Below are positions 36,782-45,995 of a stretch of DNA of 64,000 nucleotides, in pieces (the first letter of the stretch is position 1; the number at the start of each line of letters is the position of its first letter). Both the position numbers and the translations under genes were made by a program. The stretch covers positions 930,001 through 994,000 of the forward strand of contig CP144169.1 in assembly GCA_039636785.1 (NCBI GenBank). The letters run 5' to 3'. Source of the DNA: Micrococcaceae bacterium Sec5.7. Its GTDB lineage: Bacteria; Actinomycetota; Actinomycetes; Actinomycetales; Micrococcaceae. Under the pieces are notes generated by a model. It worked only from the letters and a program-made list of their open reading frames with translations. It made no database searches and had not been told where the DNA came from.

Positions 36782-37978
36782 TCAGCGCTGCCTCGGCACC
36801 AGCCGCGCGGAAACAGTAGTGCAGACGAAGAAGACCAGCACGGAAACCAGGATCACCAGCAGGGGCGCATTCCAAGAGCCCGAAACATCGTGGATGAAAC
36901 CGATCAGGGGTGGCGCCACCGCGGCGAAGCAGTAACCCACGCCCTGCACCACGGCGGACATCCGGCCAGCCGAGGCCTGGTCCCGGGCCAGCTTGATGAT
37001 GGCGATGAAGATCAGCGTGATGCCGCCGCCCTGGGCGATTCCGCCGCACACCGACCACAACCACCACAGCCCTGGGGCGAACAACAGCCCCGCGGGCACG
37101 GCGGTCCACAGCAACCCCAAGGTGACCGCCGTCGCCGTCGTACTGAAGTATTTGGCCGCGAACGGCACGCCGAGGCCGCCCACGATGGCGAGGATCTGGA
37201 AGATCGAAGACCCTGCGCCGGCCGCGGAGGCGGACATTCCCAGTTCGTCGTTCAGGTAGCTGGGCAGCCACGCGGTGACGGCGTAGTAGGAGAACGCCTG
37301 TCCGGCGAAACCCGCGGTGAGCCCGGCGGTGATCCAGCCGGAACCGCGGTGTGCCGGCTGGCCCGGGCCGCTCGGAACATCGGCCGCAGAAGGCACCGAG
37401 GCTCGGCGCCGCCCCACTGCGAACGTCCAGAAGACAACCGCCGCCACTGCCAGAATCCCCACGGATCCCAAGGCCACCCGCCAGCCGGCAAGCTCGGCCA
37501 GGGGCGCCGTCACGACGGAGGTCACGAACGATCCGATGTTCAGGGCCGCCGTGTAGACGCCCATGGCGGTGCCCTGGCGCAGCGGCGAGAAGTCGCGCCG
37601 GATGATCAGCGGCACCGCGATGTTTCCGATAGTGATGGCCAGACCGATGACCACCGTGCCCAGAATCACCAGGCCCGGGCCGCCGGAAGAGCGGACAACC
37701 ACGCCGGCCAGCACACCCAGGAGGGTCACCGTGATGGCGAACTCGGCGCCGAATTTCCGGGCAGCCAGGGACGCCAGCGGCGCGGCAAGTGAGAAACACA
37801 GCACCGGGATGCTGGTCAGCAGGCCGAGCACGACTGGTGAAAATCCGAGTTCTCGCTGCATAGTGTCCACCACCGGCGCAACAGCCACAAACGGCCCGCG
37901 AAGGTTCAGTGCCAGCAGTCCGATGCAGGCCAGCAGGATCCAGCTGTTGGGGACCTTCGACAGCAGGCGGCCGCTCAT
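36782..37978 (-). CDS. MFS transporter, CynX/NimT family
   Basis: A 398-residue membrane protein with about 12 segments. It opens with LLACIGLLALNLRGPFVAVAPV, the CynX-family TM1 signature (N-L-R), followed by GLLTSIPVLCFSLAAPLASL. The mid-protein block FSYYAVTAWLPSYLNDELGM is typical of TM7. Members import cyanate or expel 2-nitroimidazole-like drugs; most substrates are unknown. No cyanase gene is nearby, so cyanate is not implied. Confidence 0.82.
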   Translation of the reverse strand: MSGRLLSKVPNSWILLACIGLLALNLRGPFVAVAPVVDTMQRELGFSPVVLGLLTSIPVLCFSLAAPLASLAARKFGAEFAITVTLLGVLAGVVVRSSGGPGLVILGTVVIGLAITIGNIAVPLIIRRDFSPLRQGTAMGVYTAALNIGSFVTSVVTAPLAELAGWRVALGSVGILAVAAVVFWTFAVGRRRASVPSAADVPSGPGQPAHRGSGWITAGLTAGFAGQAFSYYAVTAWLPSYLNDELGMSASAAGAGSSIFQILAIVGGLGVPFAAKYFSTTATAVTLGLLWTAVPAGLLFAPGLWWLWSVCGGIAQGGGITLIFIAIIKLARDQASAGRMSAVVQGVGYCFAAVAPPLIGFIHDVSGSWNAPLLVILVSVLVFFVCTTVSARLVPRQR

Positions 37979-38074
37979 GCGGCGGAACCGGCGGCGCCGG
38001 GCGCGGCGGGCAAGGAGTTGGAAAGCGGTTTCATCACTTTCATTGCTATCACGCCCGCGGAAACATGACGCGCG

Positions 38075-39322
38075 TTAGCCGGTCGCCTGCAGGGTGGCCT
38101 CGATCACGGCCGGGGACAGGACGTGCTGCGTGACCATCTGGCTGGCGCCAAGGATGGCAGCCTGATCGCCCGCCATCGAGAGCCCGATCCGCAGGTGGGT
38201 GGTGGCCAGCGGCAGTGAGCGACGGTAGACCACTTCGCGGACGCCGGCCATCAGGTGCTCGCCGGCCTGGCCCAGGCTTCCGCCGATCACGATCATGGAG
38301 GGGTTGAGCAGGTTGACCACCGTTGCCAGGACGTCGCCCACGTCGCGGCCGGCCTGGCGCAATGCCTGGATGGCCGGCAGGTTGCCGTCCGCCACGAGGC
38401 GCAGCACGTCACTGCCTTTTTCTGCTTCGAGCCCCTGGACGGCCAGTGAATGAGCCACCGCGGGTCCGGAAGCCAGTGCCTCGAGGCAGCCGTAGTTGCC
38501 GCAGCGGCACAGGACGTTGTCGCCGCGGGGAACGCGCACGTGGCCAAGGTCCCCGGCCGTCCCATCCGCACCGCGCTGGAGTTCGCCGTTGCTGATGATG
38601 CCGGCGCCGATGCCGGTTGCCACCTTGATGAACAGGAAGTTCTGGTGCTCGGGCCAGTACGCGGTCCGCTCCCCCAGCGCCATGATGTTGACGTCATTGT
38701 CCACCAGAACGGGTACGGGCAGCGAGCGCTGGACGTAACGGACGACGTCGAACCCGTCCCAGCCGGGCATGATGGGCGGCTTCACGGGTTTACCTGTGGC
38801 GTGTTCCACCGGGCCCGGCAGCCCGATCCCGATTCCGGCGAGGTCAGTTTTGGCCCGTCCCGCTTCGGCCAGGAGCGAGGCACCCTCCTCCACCACGCGG
38901 CCCAGCACGGCTTCCGGTCCCTCGGAGACTTCCTGGGCCAGGCGCCGCTCGGCCAGGATGGTCCCGCGCAGATCGGTGACGGCAATGATCACATGCGTTG
39001 CCCCGACGTCGACGGCGAGGACGGCGCGTGCCGCCGGGTTGAAGGCAAAGCGCGACGGCGGCCTGCCGCCGCTGGAGTTCGCCTCACCGGCAGGGCCTAC
39101 GAGCCCGGAGAGAATCAGGGCGTCAATCCGTGCAGCCACCGTGGAGCGGGCGAGCCCGGTTGTCAGTGCCAGCTCGGCGCGCGTCCGGGCTTTGCCGTCG
39201 CGGAGGAGCTGGAACAGATCGCCGGCGCGGGACAGGCTGCCGGCAGCGTCCAGCCCGGCCTGTTCGGTCGGAACCCCGGTTCCGGGGTCTTTGCCTGGCT
39301 CTCTAGTGGGGGCGGGACTCAT
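38075..39322 (-). CDS. ROK-family transcriptional repressor
   Basis: The 415-residue protein has an N-terminal winged helix (about residues 30-90: LLRDGKARTRAELALTTGLA, RSTVAARIDALILSGLV) and a ROK sugar-kinase-like domain with the nucleotide loop VLAVDVGATHVIIAVTDL and the zinc signature (CRCGNYGCLEALASG, with the family's CxCGxxGCxE). NagC/XylR-type ROK proteins bind inverted repeats and are released by sugars. It is divergent from the sugar operon and the operator lies between. The start is ATG 39322; the longer frame to 39409 overlaps the operator region. Confidence 0.9.
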   Translation of the reverse strand: MSPAPTREPGKDPGTGVPTEQAGLDAAGSLSRAGDLFQLLRDGKARTRAELALTTGLARSTVAARIDALILSGLVGPAGEANSSGGRPPSRFAFNPAARAVLAVDVGATHVIIAVTDLRGTILAERRLAQEVSEGPEAVLGRVVEEGASLLAEAGRAKTDLAGIGIGLPGPVEHATGKPVKPPIMPGWDGFDVVRYVQRSLPVPVLVDNDVNIMALGERTAYWPEHQNFLFIKVATGIGAGIISNGELQRGADGTAGDLGHVRVPRGDNVLCRCGNYGCLEALASGPAVAHSLAVQGLEAEKGSDVLRLVADGNLPAIQALRQAGRDVGDVLATVVNLLNPSMIVIGGSLGQAGEHLMAGVREVVYRRSLPLATTHLRIGLSMAGDQAAILGASQMVTQHVLSPAVIEATLQATG

Positions 39323-39387
39323 GAGTAAGTGATAGCACGAACGGCTTATGCGTGTCACGCCAGACAAAGAATGTCGATTGGTTTTCA

Positions 39388-39424
39388 ACTTTTGCTTGAC
39401 GACCGGCAAAAGTAGCTCTAGCTT
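39388..39424 (+). promoter_or_regulatory. Promoter and ROK-type operator of the sugar operon
   Basis: TTGACG (39396-39401) and TAGCTT (39419-39424) are spaced 17 nt. The inverted repeat ACTTTTGC (39388-39395) and GCAAAAGT (39406-39413) surrounds the -35 box with a 10-nt spacer. Repressor bound here would block polymerase. Start of transcription is about 39431, giving a leader of about 110 nt before the first gene. Confidence 0.65.
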
Positions 39425-39540
39425 GGTGTGTGAGGCAGCTCACTCACCTGCATATGGACCGCCCTTGGATGTGCCCACGAGCGTTCATAGGAAACCAGGC
39501 GCCGCGGCTGCGGCTCACACCACAACGACGAGGAGAGACA

Positions 39541-40281
39541 GTGTCATACTCGATCCAGCTCTACACGGTCCGAAAGGCTCTTGAAGAGGATCTGGCCGGA
39601 ACCATCAAGAAGCTTGCCGAGATCGGCTTCACCATGGTTGAGCCCTACCGTTTCGTCGCCAAGGCCGCTGAACTGAAGCAGGCCCTGGCGCAGAACAACC
39701 TCACTGCACCTTCCGGTCACGCGCCCCTGCTCAGTGATGACCAGGACGCCATTTTCGCCGCTGCCCAGCAGCTCGGCATCGGCACTGTCATCGACCCCCA
39801 CGTTCCGATCGAGCGCTGGAACTCCCTCAATGACATCAAGGAAACCGCAGCACAGCTCAATGCGGCAGCCGCGAAGGGCGCCGAATACGGGGTCCGTGTG
39901 GGCTACCACAACCACTGGTGGGAGGTTGAGTCCGTCATCGACGGCAAAACCGCCCTGGAGCATCTGGCCGACAACCTGGATCCAGCCGTCGTGCTTGAAC
40001 TGGACACGTACTGGGCCGCCGTCGGCGGCCAGAATCCGGCGGAGCTGCTTGAACGGCTCGGCGAGCGCGTTAAGTTCATCCACATCAAGGACGGTCCGCT
40101 GACGTCCGATCCGTCCAGCCAGGTGGCCGTGGGCGACGGCAAGATGGCCATCTGGGATGTCATCAGCGCCGCCGGCTCCCTCGAGGCCGGCGTGATCGAA
40201 CTGGATGACTTCCAGGGCGACATGTTCGACGCCGTCCGGGACAGCTACAACTACCTCAGCGCCGGAAAGGTGTCAGCATGA
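39541..40281 (+). CDS. Sugar phosphate isomerase/epimerase (TIM barrel), first gene of sugar operon
   Basis: The 246-residue protein is an AP-endonuclease-2-like barrel (SYSIQLYTVRKALEEDLAGT, TIKKLAEIGFTMVEPY). The metal-site residues fit the family: the EVESVIDG region's Glu, ELDTYWA's Asp, HIKD's His and VIELDDF's Glu. Members act on sugars, inosose or keto-sugars. The start is GTG 39541 after GAGGAGA; the open frame upstream to 39430 carries no conserved sequence. It overlaps the next gene by 4 nt (ATGA). Shorter than the 331-residue relative at the operon end. Confidence 0.82.
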   Translation: MSYSIQLYTVRKALEEDLAGTIKKLAEIGFTMVEPYRFVAKAAELKQALAQNNLTAPSGHAPLLSDDQDAIFAAAQQLGIGTVIDPHVPIERWNSLNDIKETAAQLNAAAAKGAEYGVRVGYHNHWWEVESVIDGKTALEHLADNLDPAVVLELDTYWAAVGGQNPAELLERLGERVKFIHIKDGPLTSDPSSQVAVGDGKMAIWDVISAAGSLEAGVIELDDFQGDMFDAVRDSYNYLSAGKVSA

Positions 40282-41402
40282 ACGGCGGCGCGCTCAGGAC
40301 AGGACCCGTGGGGGTAGGCATCATCGGGGCCGGGGTCATCAGCAAGCAGTACCTCGACAACCTCACGAGCTTCCCGGACATCAAGGTTGTGGCCATCGGC
40401 GATCTTTTCGAGGATGCCTCCGCCGCCCGCGCTGCAGAGTACAACGTGCCTGTCCACGGCGGGGTGGATGCTGTGCTGGGCAACCCGGACGTTGAGATCG
40501 TCATCAACCTCACCATCCCGGCAGCCCATGTTGAAGTTGCTACCCGGGCGGTAAACGCCGGCAAGCACGTCTGGAGCGAAAAGCCATTCTCGCTTGACCG
40601 TGAAAGCGGCCGCGGACTACTCAAGGCCGCAGACGCCGCGGGCATGCGCCTCGGCTGTGCACCGGATACCTTCCTGGGCGCCGGTCTGCAGACGGCCCGG
40701 CGGATGATCGAGCACGGAGACATCGGCGTTCCGCTCACGGCGCTGACTCTCATGCAGTCCCCTGGTCCGGAATCGTGGCACCCCAACCCTGCCTTCCTGT
40801 TCCAGGACGGCGCCGGTCCGTTGTTTGACATCGGCCCCTACTACCTCACCGCGCTGGTCCAGACCTTCGGCAGCATCAGCCGCGTGGCAGCCTTCGGCTC
40901 CAAGTCCCGCGAGACGCGGATCATCGGCTCGGGACCGAAAGCCGGCGAAGAGTTCGCCGTCACGGTTCCCACCCATGTGAGCTCCATCCTGGAGTTCGAC
41001 GGCGGTGAATCCGCCCAGAGCATCTTCAGCTTTGATTCACCATACAAGCGCGCCGGGTTTGTGGAGATCACGGGCACCGAAGCCACCATCGCCTTTCCGG
41101 ATCCGAACAATTTCGACGGCGATGTCAGGATCTGCGCCAATGGTGCCGACGACTGGACCACCGTCCCGTCCGTCGGTTCCACGGCAAGCCGCGGCGCCGG
41201 AGTGCTGGAGATGGCCAGGGCACTTCGTGAAGGACGCCCGCACCGGGCACAGGGCGAACTCGCCTTCCATGTTCTGGACACCATGGCTTCCATTGCCGAG
41301 TCCATCGACACCCGCGCCTTTGTTGAGGTCCAGAGCTCCGCTGCACCCGTCCCCGCACTCCCCGAGGACTGGGACCCCGCTGCAGCAACGCTCTCCAACT
41401 GA
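40278..41402 (+). CDS. Gfo/Idh/MocA-family oxidoreductase (first copy)
   Basis: A 374-residue NAD(P)-dependent dehydrogenase. The N-terminal Rossmann motif is VGIIGAGVISKQYLDNL, followed by AIGDLFEDA and NLTIPAAHVEVATRAVNAGK then HVWSEKPFSLD, the EKP motif whose Lys is catalytic. The C-terminal substrate domain contains DIGPYYLTALVQTFGSISRV. Family members oxidise sugars, often at C3, or inositol. It is translationally coupled to the upstream isomerase, and a second, distinct oxidoreductase ends the operon, suggesting two consecutive redox steps or two substrates. Confidence 0.86.
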   Translation: MNGGALRTGPVGVGIIGAGVISKQYLDNLTSFPDIKVVAIGDLFEDASAARAAEYNVPVHGGVDAVLGNPDVEIVINLTIPAAHVEVATRAVNAGKHVWSEKPFSLDRESGRGLLKAADAAGMRLGCAPDTFLGAGLQTARRMIEHGDIGVPLTALTLMQSPGPESWHPNPAFLFQDGAGPLFDIGPYYLTALVQTFGSISRVAAFGSKSRETRIIGSGPKAGEEFAVTVPTHVSSILEFDGGESAQSIFSFDSPYKRAGFVEITGTEATIAFPDPNNFDGDVRICANGADDWTTVPSVGSTASRGAGVLEMARALREGRPHRAQGELAFHVLDTMASIAESIDTRAFVEVQSSAAPVPALPEDWDPAAATLSN

Positions 41403-41477
41403 GCCTCCAGCTTAATCAGGCTCTACCCGTTCCACTCACCTAGCACCAGCTCGACGACGAGAAAAACCGGAGCAACC

Positions 41478-42797
41478 ATGAAGAAACCATTCAGAATGCT
41501 GTCGGCCCTGGCGGCCACTGCTGCGATGACCCTTGGGCTCAGCGCTTGCGGAGGCAGCCCCCAGGCCACCAGCGACACCATCACTTACTGGGCATCGGAC
41601 CAGGGCAATAACCTGGATGACACCGCAGCAAAACTGAAGCCGTCACTGGACCGCTTCACTGAAAAGACCGGCGTCAAGGTCCAGCTTGAGGTCATCAGCT
41701 GGACCGACCTCTACAACCGAATCCTGACTGCTGTTACAAGCGGCGACGGCCCGGACGTCCTGAACATCGGAAACACCTGGGCCGTGACCCTGCAGGAGAC
41801 CGGCGCTTTCGAGCCGGTGGAAGGCGCGCTGTTGGACGCCGTGGGTGGCAAGGACCGCTTCCTGCAGACCAGCTGGTCCACCGGCGGTGCGGAAGGCAAG
41901 ACTCCGACGTCGGTGCCGCTCTACGGCCTGGCGTACAACATGTACTACAACACCAAGATGTTCAAGGAAGCCGGCATCGCGAAGGCACCGGTTACCTGGG
42001 ATGAGTTTGTGGCGGACGCCAAGAAGCTCACCAAAGACACCAACGGTGACGGCAAGCCGGACCAGTGGGGCTTTACCGCCGCCGGGGCTTCGGTCTCGGC
42101 CAACTCCCACCAGGCGTTCGTCCGCGGGCTACAGAACGGCGGCACTCTCTTCGACAAGGACGGCCAGCCGACCTTTGACAGCGACGCCCAGGTTGCGGGC
42201 GTCAAGCAGTTCATCGATCTGATGGCAAACGACAAGGTGATGTCGCCGTCGGACGCCGAAATAAGCCAGGGCGCCCAGAAGATCGACAATCTCATCAATG
42301 GCAAGGCTGCCATGCTGTTCGATCAGAGCCCGCTGAAGAACTTCGGCGCCCGCGGTTTCAAGGACTGGGCTGTTGCCCCCGTCCCCATGTTGACTGCAGG
42401 AGCCACCGGTGATGCCGGCACCCAGAGCCACGTTGCAGGCATCAACCTGAGCGTCTTCAAGAACAGCAAGAACAAGGAAAATGCCATCAAGCTGGCCGGC
42501 TTCCTGACCAGCGATGCCGAACAGGTGGCACTGAACACGTCATATTCTTCGCTGCCGGTGGTTACCGGTGCATCCGGTGATCCCGCCTTCCAGACCGATG
42601 AGGTCAAGGCCAAGCGCGATGCTCTGGCCAGCCACTCCCTGCCCATGCCGCTGATCGCAAAGGAGGGGCAGATGGAAACCCTGACGGGCACGGCCATCAA
42701 GAACCTCTTTGCCAAGGCAGCCACGGGAACCGTGTCTGAGGCAGACATCAAGGCGGCCCTCAAGGACGCCAACAACCAGATGGCTGCGGCCCAGTAA
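41478..42797 (+). CDS. Sugar ABC transporter substrate-binding lipoprotein
   Basis: A 439-residue binding protein with a lipoprotein signal (LSALAATAAMTLGLSAC, lipidated Cys near residue 26). The mature protein is of the extracellular solute-binding family 1 type: ITYWASDQG, EKTGVKVQLEVISWTDLYNR, DVLNIGNTWAVTL and PLYGLAYNMYYNTKMFKEAG. Such proteins bind mono- and oligosaccharides. It is the third gene of the operon and is followed by a strong stem-loop, which may keep its message more abundant than that of the permeases. Confidence 0.9.
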   Translation: MKKPFRMLSALAATAAMTLGLSACGGSPQATSDTITYWASDQGNNLDDTAAKLKPSLDRFTEKTGVKVQLEVISWTDLYNRILTAVTSGDGPDVLNIGNTWAVTLQETGAFEPVEGALLDAVGGKDRFLQTSWSTGGAEGKTPTSVPLYGLAYNMYYNTKMFKEAGIAKAPVTWDEFVADAKKLTKDTNGDGKPDQWGFTAAGASVSANSHQAFVRGLQNGGTLFDKDGQPTFDSDAQVAGVKQFIDLMANDKVMSPSDAEISQGAQKIDNLINGKAAMLFDQSPLKNFGARGFKDWAVAPVPMLTAGATGDAGTQSHVAGINLSVFKNSKNKENAIKLAGFLTSDAEQVALNTSYSSLPVVTGASGDPAFQTDEVKAKRDALASHSLPMPLIAKEGQMETLTGTAIKNLFAKAATGTVSEADIKAALKDANNQMAAAQ

Positions 42798-42805
42798 CCA
42801 AGCCT

Positions 42806-42851
42806 CCTGGGTGCGGGGGCGCTGCCCTACCGCAGTGCCCCCGCACCCAGG
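42806..42851. promoter_or_regulatory. 15-bp stem-loop between binding-protein and permease genes
   Basis: CCTGGGTGCGGGGGC (42806-42820) pairs perfectly with its complement at 42837-42851 across a 16-nt loop. It starts 9 nt after the stop codon and ends 13 nt before the permease ATG, just ahead of its AAGGAG ribosome site. Equivalent hairpins in other ABC operons stabilise upstream mRNA or attenuate readthrough. Confidence 0.75.
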
Positions 42852-42864
42852 CTAAGGAGTTCCT

Positions 42865-43878
42865 ATGTCACACTCAGCCCTGGACAGCAGCCGCGCCGCT
42901 GCCGGCAGCGAACCTGCCCCCGATCCCGCCCCCGGCCCGCCGGAAAATACCACTGCACCGCCCCTACGGAAGCGCCGCCGTTCATTCCTCCCGTACGGAC
43001 TGATCCTCCCGGCCGCAATTCTTGAAGTACTGATCCACATCGGCCCCATGCTGCTGGGCATCTGGATCGCCTTCATCTCCCTGACGCAGCTCAACCTCAC
43101 CAACTGGCTCAACGCCCCGTTCGTCGGCCTGCAGAACTTCATCAACGGCCTCAACCCGGACAGCACCATCGGCCAGGCCTTCTTCAGCACCGTGGGCCGA
43201 ACCCTGCTCTACACCGTTCTGGTGGTGGGCTTCTCCTGGATCCTGGGCATGGCCGGCGCCGTTTTCCTCTCGTCCAACTTCAAAGGCCGTGCAATCCTGC
43301 GCACGTTCTTCCTGGTCCCCTACGCCCTGCCCGCCTACGTGGGTACCATCGCGTGGGCCTTTATGTTCAACCAGCGCGACGGCGCCGTGAACCAGATTCT
43401 GGTCGACACGCTGCACCTCTTCGGTGATGAGCGCCCGTTCTGGCTCCTGGGCCAGAACTCCTTCGGCGCCATGATCATTGTCAACGTGTGGCAGTTGTGG
43501 CCCTTCGCGTTCCTGATGCTGATGGCTGCGCTGCAGAACGTCCCCACAGACGTATACGAGGCCGCCGCGATCGATGGCGCCAGTCTGTGGCAGCAGTTCC
43601 GCACCATCACCCTGCCCATGGTGCGCCCGGCAAACGGCGTGCTGTTGATGGTGATGTCCCTCTGGACGTTCAACCAATTCAATATCCCGTTTGTTCTCTT
43701 CGGCGCGGCATCGCCCAAGGAAGCCACCTTGGTTTCGCCGCTGATTTACCAGAACTCCTTCGGCAGCTGGAACTTCGGGCTGGGCGGCGCCATGAGCGTC
43801 CTGCTTCTGATCGCCCTGTTCATCGCTTCCGTCTTCTACATCCGCATGGTGCTGCCCAAGGGGGACGACAATGATTGA
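42865..43878 (+). CDS. Sugar ABC transporter permease (first subunit, MalF-like)
   Basis: A 337-residue membrane protein with about six segments after a charged Pro-rich N-terminal 40 residues. The EAA loop for the ATPase is VYEAAAIDGASLWQQFRTIT, typical of MalF/UgpA. Its last 8 nt overlap the next permease gene. No ATPase gene is in the cluster, so a shared multi-sugar ATPase elsewhere (MsmK/UgpC type) is needed, as is common in actinobacteria. Confidence 0.9.
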   Translation: MSHSALDSSRAAAGSEPAPDPAPGPPENTTAPPLRKRRRSFLPYGLILPAAILEVLIHIGPMLLGIWIAFISLTQLNLTNWLNAPFVGLQNFINGLNPDSTIGQAFFSTVGRTLLYTVLVVGFSWILGMAGAVFLSSNFKGRAILRTFFLVPYALPAYVGTIAWAFMFNQRDGAVNQILVDTLHLFGDERPFWLLGQNSFGAMIIVNVWQLWPFAFLMLMAALQNVPTDVYEAAAIDGASLWQQFRTITLPMVRPANGVLLMVMSLWTFNQFNIPFVLFGAASPKEATLVSPLIYQNSFGSWNFGLGGAMSVLLLIALFIASVFYIRMVLPKGDDND

Positions 43879-44710
43879 GACCCGCAATTTCCGGATTCTG
43901 AGGAATGTGGTGTTGACCATTCTCTCCGTGTGGGTGGCAGTGCCGCTCTACGTGGTGGTGTCCACCTCACTGAAGCCGCTCAAGGACGTCTCCGGGTTAT
44001 TCCAGTGGATCCCCCGCGAAATCACGGCTTCGCCGTACTTCGACATCTGGACCACCGTTCCGCTGGCCAAGTACTTCCAGAACAGCCTGATCATCACGGT
44101 CTGCGCCACACTCTGCTCGGTGACTGTCGCCGTGTTGGCCGCATACGCCATCGCCCGTCTTCAGTTCAAGGGCAAGCGCGCCTTCAGCCTGACGGTGCTG
44201 TCCACCCAGATGTTCCCCGGCATCCTGTTCCTGCTGCCCCTGTACCTGATCTTCACGCAGATCCGGAACCTCACGGGACTTCAGCTGCAAGGTTCGTACA
44301 TGGGTCTGATCATCACGTACATGACGTTCACCCTGCCATTCGCCATCTGGATGCTTAGCGGGTACTTCGCCTCCATCCCCAAGGAGCTCGAGGAAGCGTC
44401 CATGATCGATGGCACCGGCCGGATGGGCGCCCTGTTCCGGGTAGTCCTTCCCGTTGCCAAGCCGGGCATCATTGCGGTGGCGGTGTATTCCTTCATATCG
44501 GCCTGGGGCGAAGTGCTCTTTGCCTCCGTGCTGACCAACGAAGCCACCAAGACACTGTCACTCGGTCTCAAGTCCTATGCAAGTGAGTCGGATGTCTTCT
44601 GGAACCAGCTCATGGCCGCCTCCGTGGTAGTCAGCCTGCCGGTCCTCATCGGCTTCATCCTGGTCCAGAAGCACCTGGTTGCCGGCCTGTCCGCCGGTGC
44701 CGTCAAGTAG
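43871..44710 (+). CDS. Sugar ABC transporter permease (second subunit, MalG-like)
   Basis: A 279-residue membrane protein with about six segments. The EAA loop reads ELEEASMIDGTGRMGALFRV, and PYFDIWTTVPLAKYFQNSLI is the MalG-type periplasmic region. The ATG overlaps the upstream permease by 8 nt. It pairs with the first subunit to form the sugar channel. Confidence 0.9.
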   Translation: MIETRNFRILRNVVLTILSVWVAVPLYVVVSTSLKPLKDVSGLFQWIPREITASPYFDIWTTVPLAKYFQNSLIITVCATLCSVTVAVLAAYAIARLQFKGKRAFSLTVLSTQMFPGILFLLPLYLIFTQIRNLTGLQLQGSYMGLIITYMTFTLPFAIWMLSGYFASIPKELEEASMIDGTGRMGALFRVVLPVAKPGIIAVAVYSFISAWGEVLFASVLTNEATKTLSLGLKSYASESDVFWNQLMAASVVVSLPVLIGFILVQKHLVAGLSAGAVK

Positions 44711-44767
44711 CCACGCCAGCCACCGCACAGGCAACCACCAACCTAATTCCCGTTGAGGAGCACCACC

Positions 44768-45955
44768 ATGACGACGGCGCAAACAGCACCACCGCCGCCG
44801 CACCGCGGCACCACCCCCCTGGGCGTAGCCATGATCGGCTACGCGTTTATGGGCAAAGCGCATTCGAATGCCTGGCGGAACGTTTCCAGCTATTTCGACG
44901 TCCCGGCCTTCGAGCAGAAGGTGCTGGTGGGCCGTGATCCGTCCGGGGTGGCCGAAGCCGCTGTCCGCTATGGCTGGGCGGAGTCGTCCACGGACTGGCG
45001 GTCGGTGATCGCCCGCGAGGACATTCATGTTGTGGATATCTGCGCACCGGGCTTTATGCACGCCGAGATCGCGGTCGCCGCCCTGGCGGCGGGCAAGCAC
45101 GTGCTGGTCGAAAAACCCCTGGCCAACACCGTGGCGGAGGCCGAGGCCATGTCAGTTGCGGCCCAGGCCGCCAGGGCGAACGGTGTGCAGTCCATGATCG
45201 GCTTCAATTACCGCAGGGTTCCGGCATTGGCGCTCGCCCGGGAACTCATCGCCGAGGGCCGGCTCGGCACCATCCGGCACGTCCGTGCCGCTTATCTGCA
45301 GGACTGGCTGGTGGATCCCGAGTCCCCCATGACGTGGCGGCTGAACAAGGAAACCGCCGGTTCCGGGGCGCTGGGCGACATCGCCTCGCATGCGATTGAC
45401 CAGGTGCTGTTCCTCCTCGGGGACCAGGTCACCGACGTCTCCGGCCGCACGCACACGTTCACCACGCACCGCCCGGGGCCGGCCGGCCTGGAGGAAGTAA
45501 CGGTCGACGACGCCGCCTGGGCAACGCTGTCCCTCGCCTCAGGGGCAATCGCCTCAGTGGAAGTTTCACGCGTGGCCACCGGCCAGAAAAACTCGCTCAA
45601 ACTCGAGATCTACGGGGACAAGGGAGCCATCCTTTTCGATCTGGAGTCCCTGAATGAGCTCGGTTTCCTGGACGCCACCCTCCCCGCTCGTGAGCAAGGA
45701 TTCCGGCGGATCCTGGTCAATGAACCGGAGCACCCCTATCTGGAAGCGTGGTGGCCGCAGGGCCACACTCTCGGCTGGGAACACTCCTTCACACACGAGA
45801 TCCGCGATTTCCTGCTGGCCATTGGGTCCGGGACCCAGCCGTCGCCGTCGTTCGAGGACGGATTGGAAGTCCAGCGTATTCTGGCCGCAATGGAGGAAAG
45901 CTCCGCAGCGAAAAGCTCGATCATCCAGCTGAGCATTCCGCCCAGCGCCCGGTAA
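44768..45955 (+). CDS. Gfo/Idh/MocA-family oxidoreductase (second copy)
   Basis: A 395-residue dehydrogenase. The Rossmann start is GVAMIGYAFMGKAHSNAWRN, typical of myo-inositol or sugar 3-dehydrogenases, with VLVGRDPSGVAEAA, HVLVEKPLANTVAEAEAMS (EKP with catalytic Lys) and the late DIASHAIDQVLFLLGD. The block SMIGFNYRRVPALALARELI is common among sugar C3-oxidising members. The start is ATG 44768 after GAGGAGCACC. It probably oxidises the imported sugar to a keto-sugar for the isomerase/lyase. Confidence 0.86.
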   Translation: MTTAQTAPPPPHRGTTPLGVAMIGYAFMGKAHSNAWRNVSSYFDVPAFEQKVLVGRDPSGVAEAAVRYGWAESSTDWRSVIAREDIHVVDICAPGFMHAEIAVAALAAGKHVLVEKPLANTVAEAEAMSVAAQAARANGVQSMIGFNYRRVPALALARELIAEGRLGTIRHVRAAYLQDWLVDPESPMTWRLNKETAGSGALGDIASHAIDQVLFLLGDQVTDVSGRTHTFTTHRPGPAGLEEVTVDDAAWATLSLASGAIASVEVSRVATGQKNSLKLEIYGDKGAILFDLESLNELGFLDATLPAREQGFRRILVNEPEHPYLEAWWPQGHTLGWEHSFTHEIRDFLLAIGSGTQPSPSFEDGLEVQRILAAMEESSAAKSSIIQLSIPPSAR

Positions 45956-45995
45956 GACACCATCACTGACCAGCAGTCTTCTGAAGGAGCCTGAC

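Noticed and set aside
36782..37978. Cyanate transport role for the CynX-type transporter
   Set aside because: No cyanase or carbonic anhydrase gene is nearby, and the family has many other substrates.
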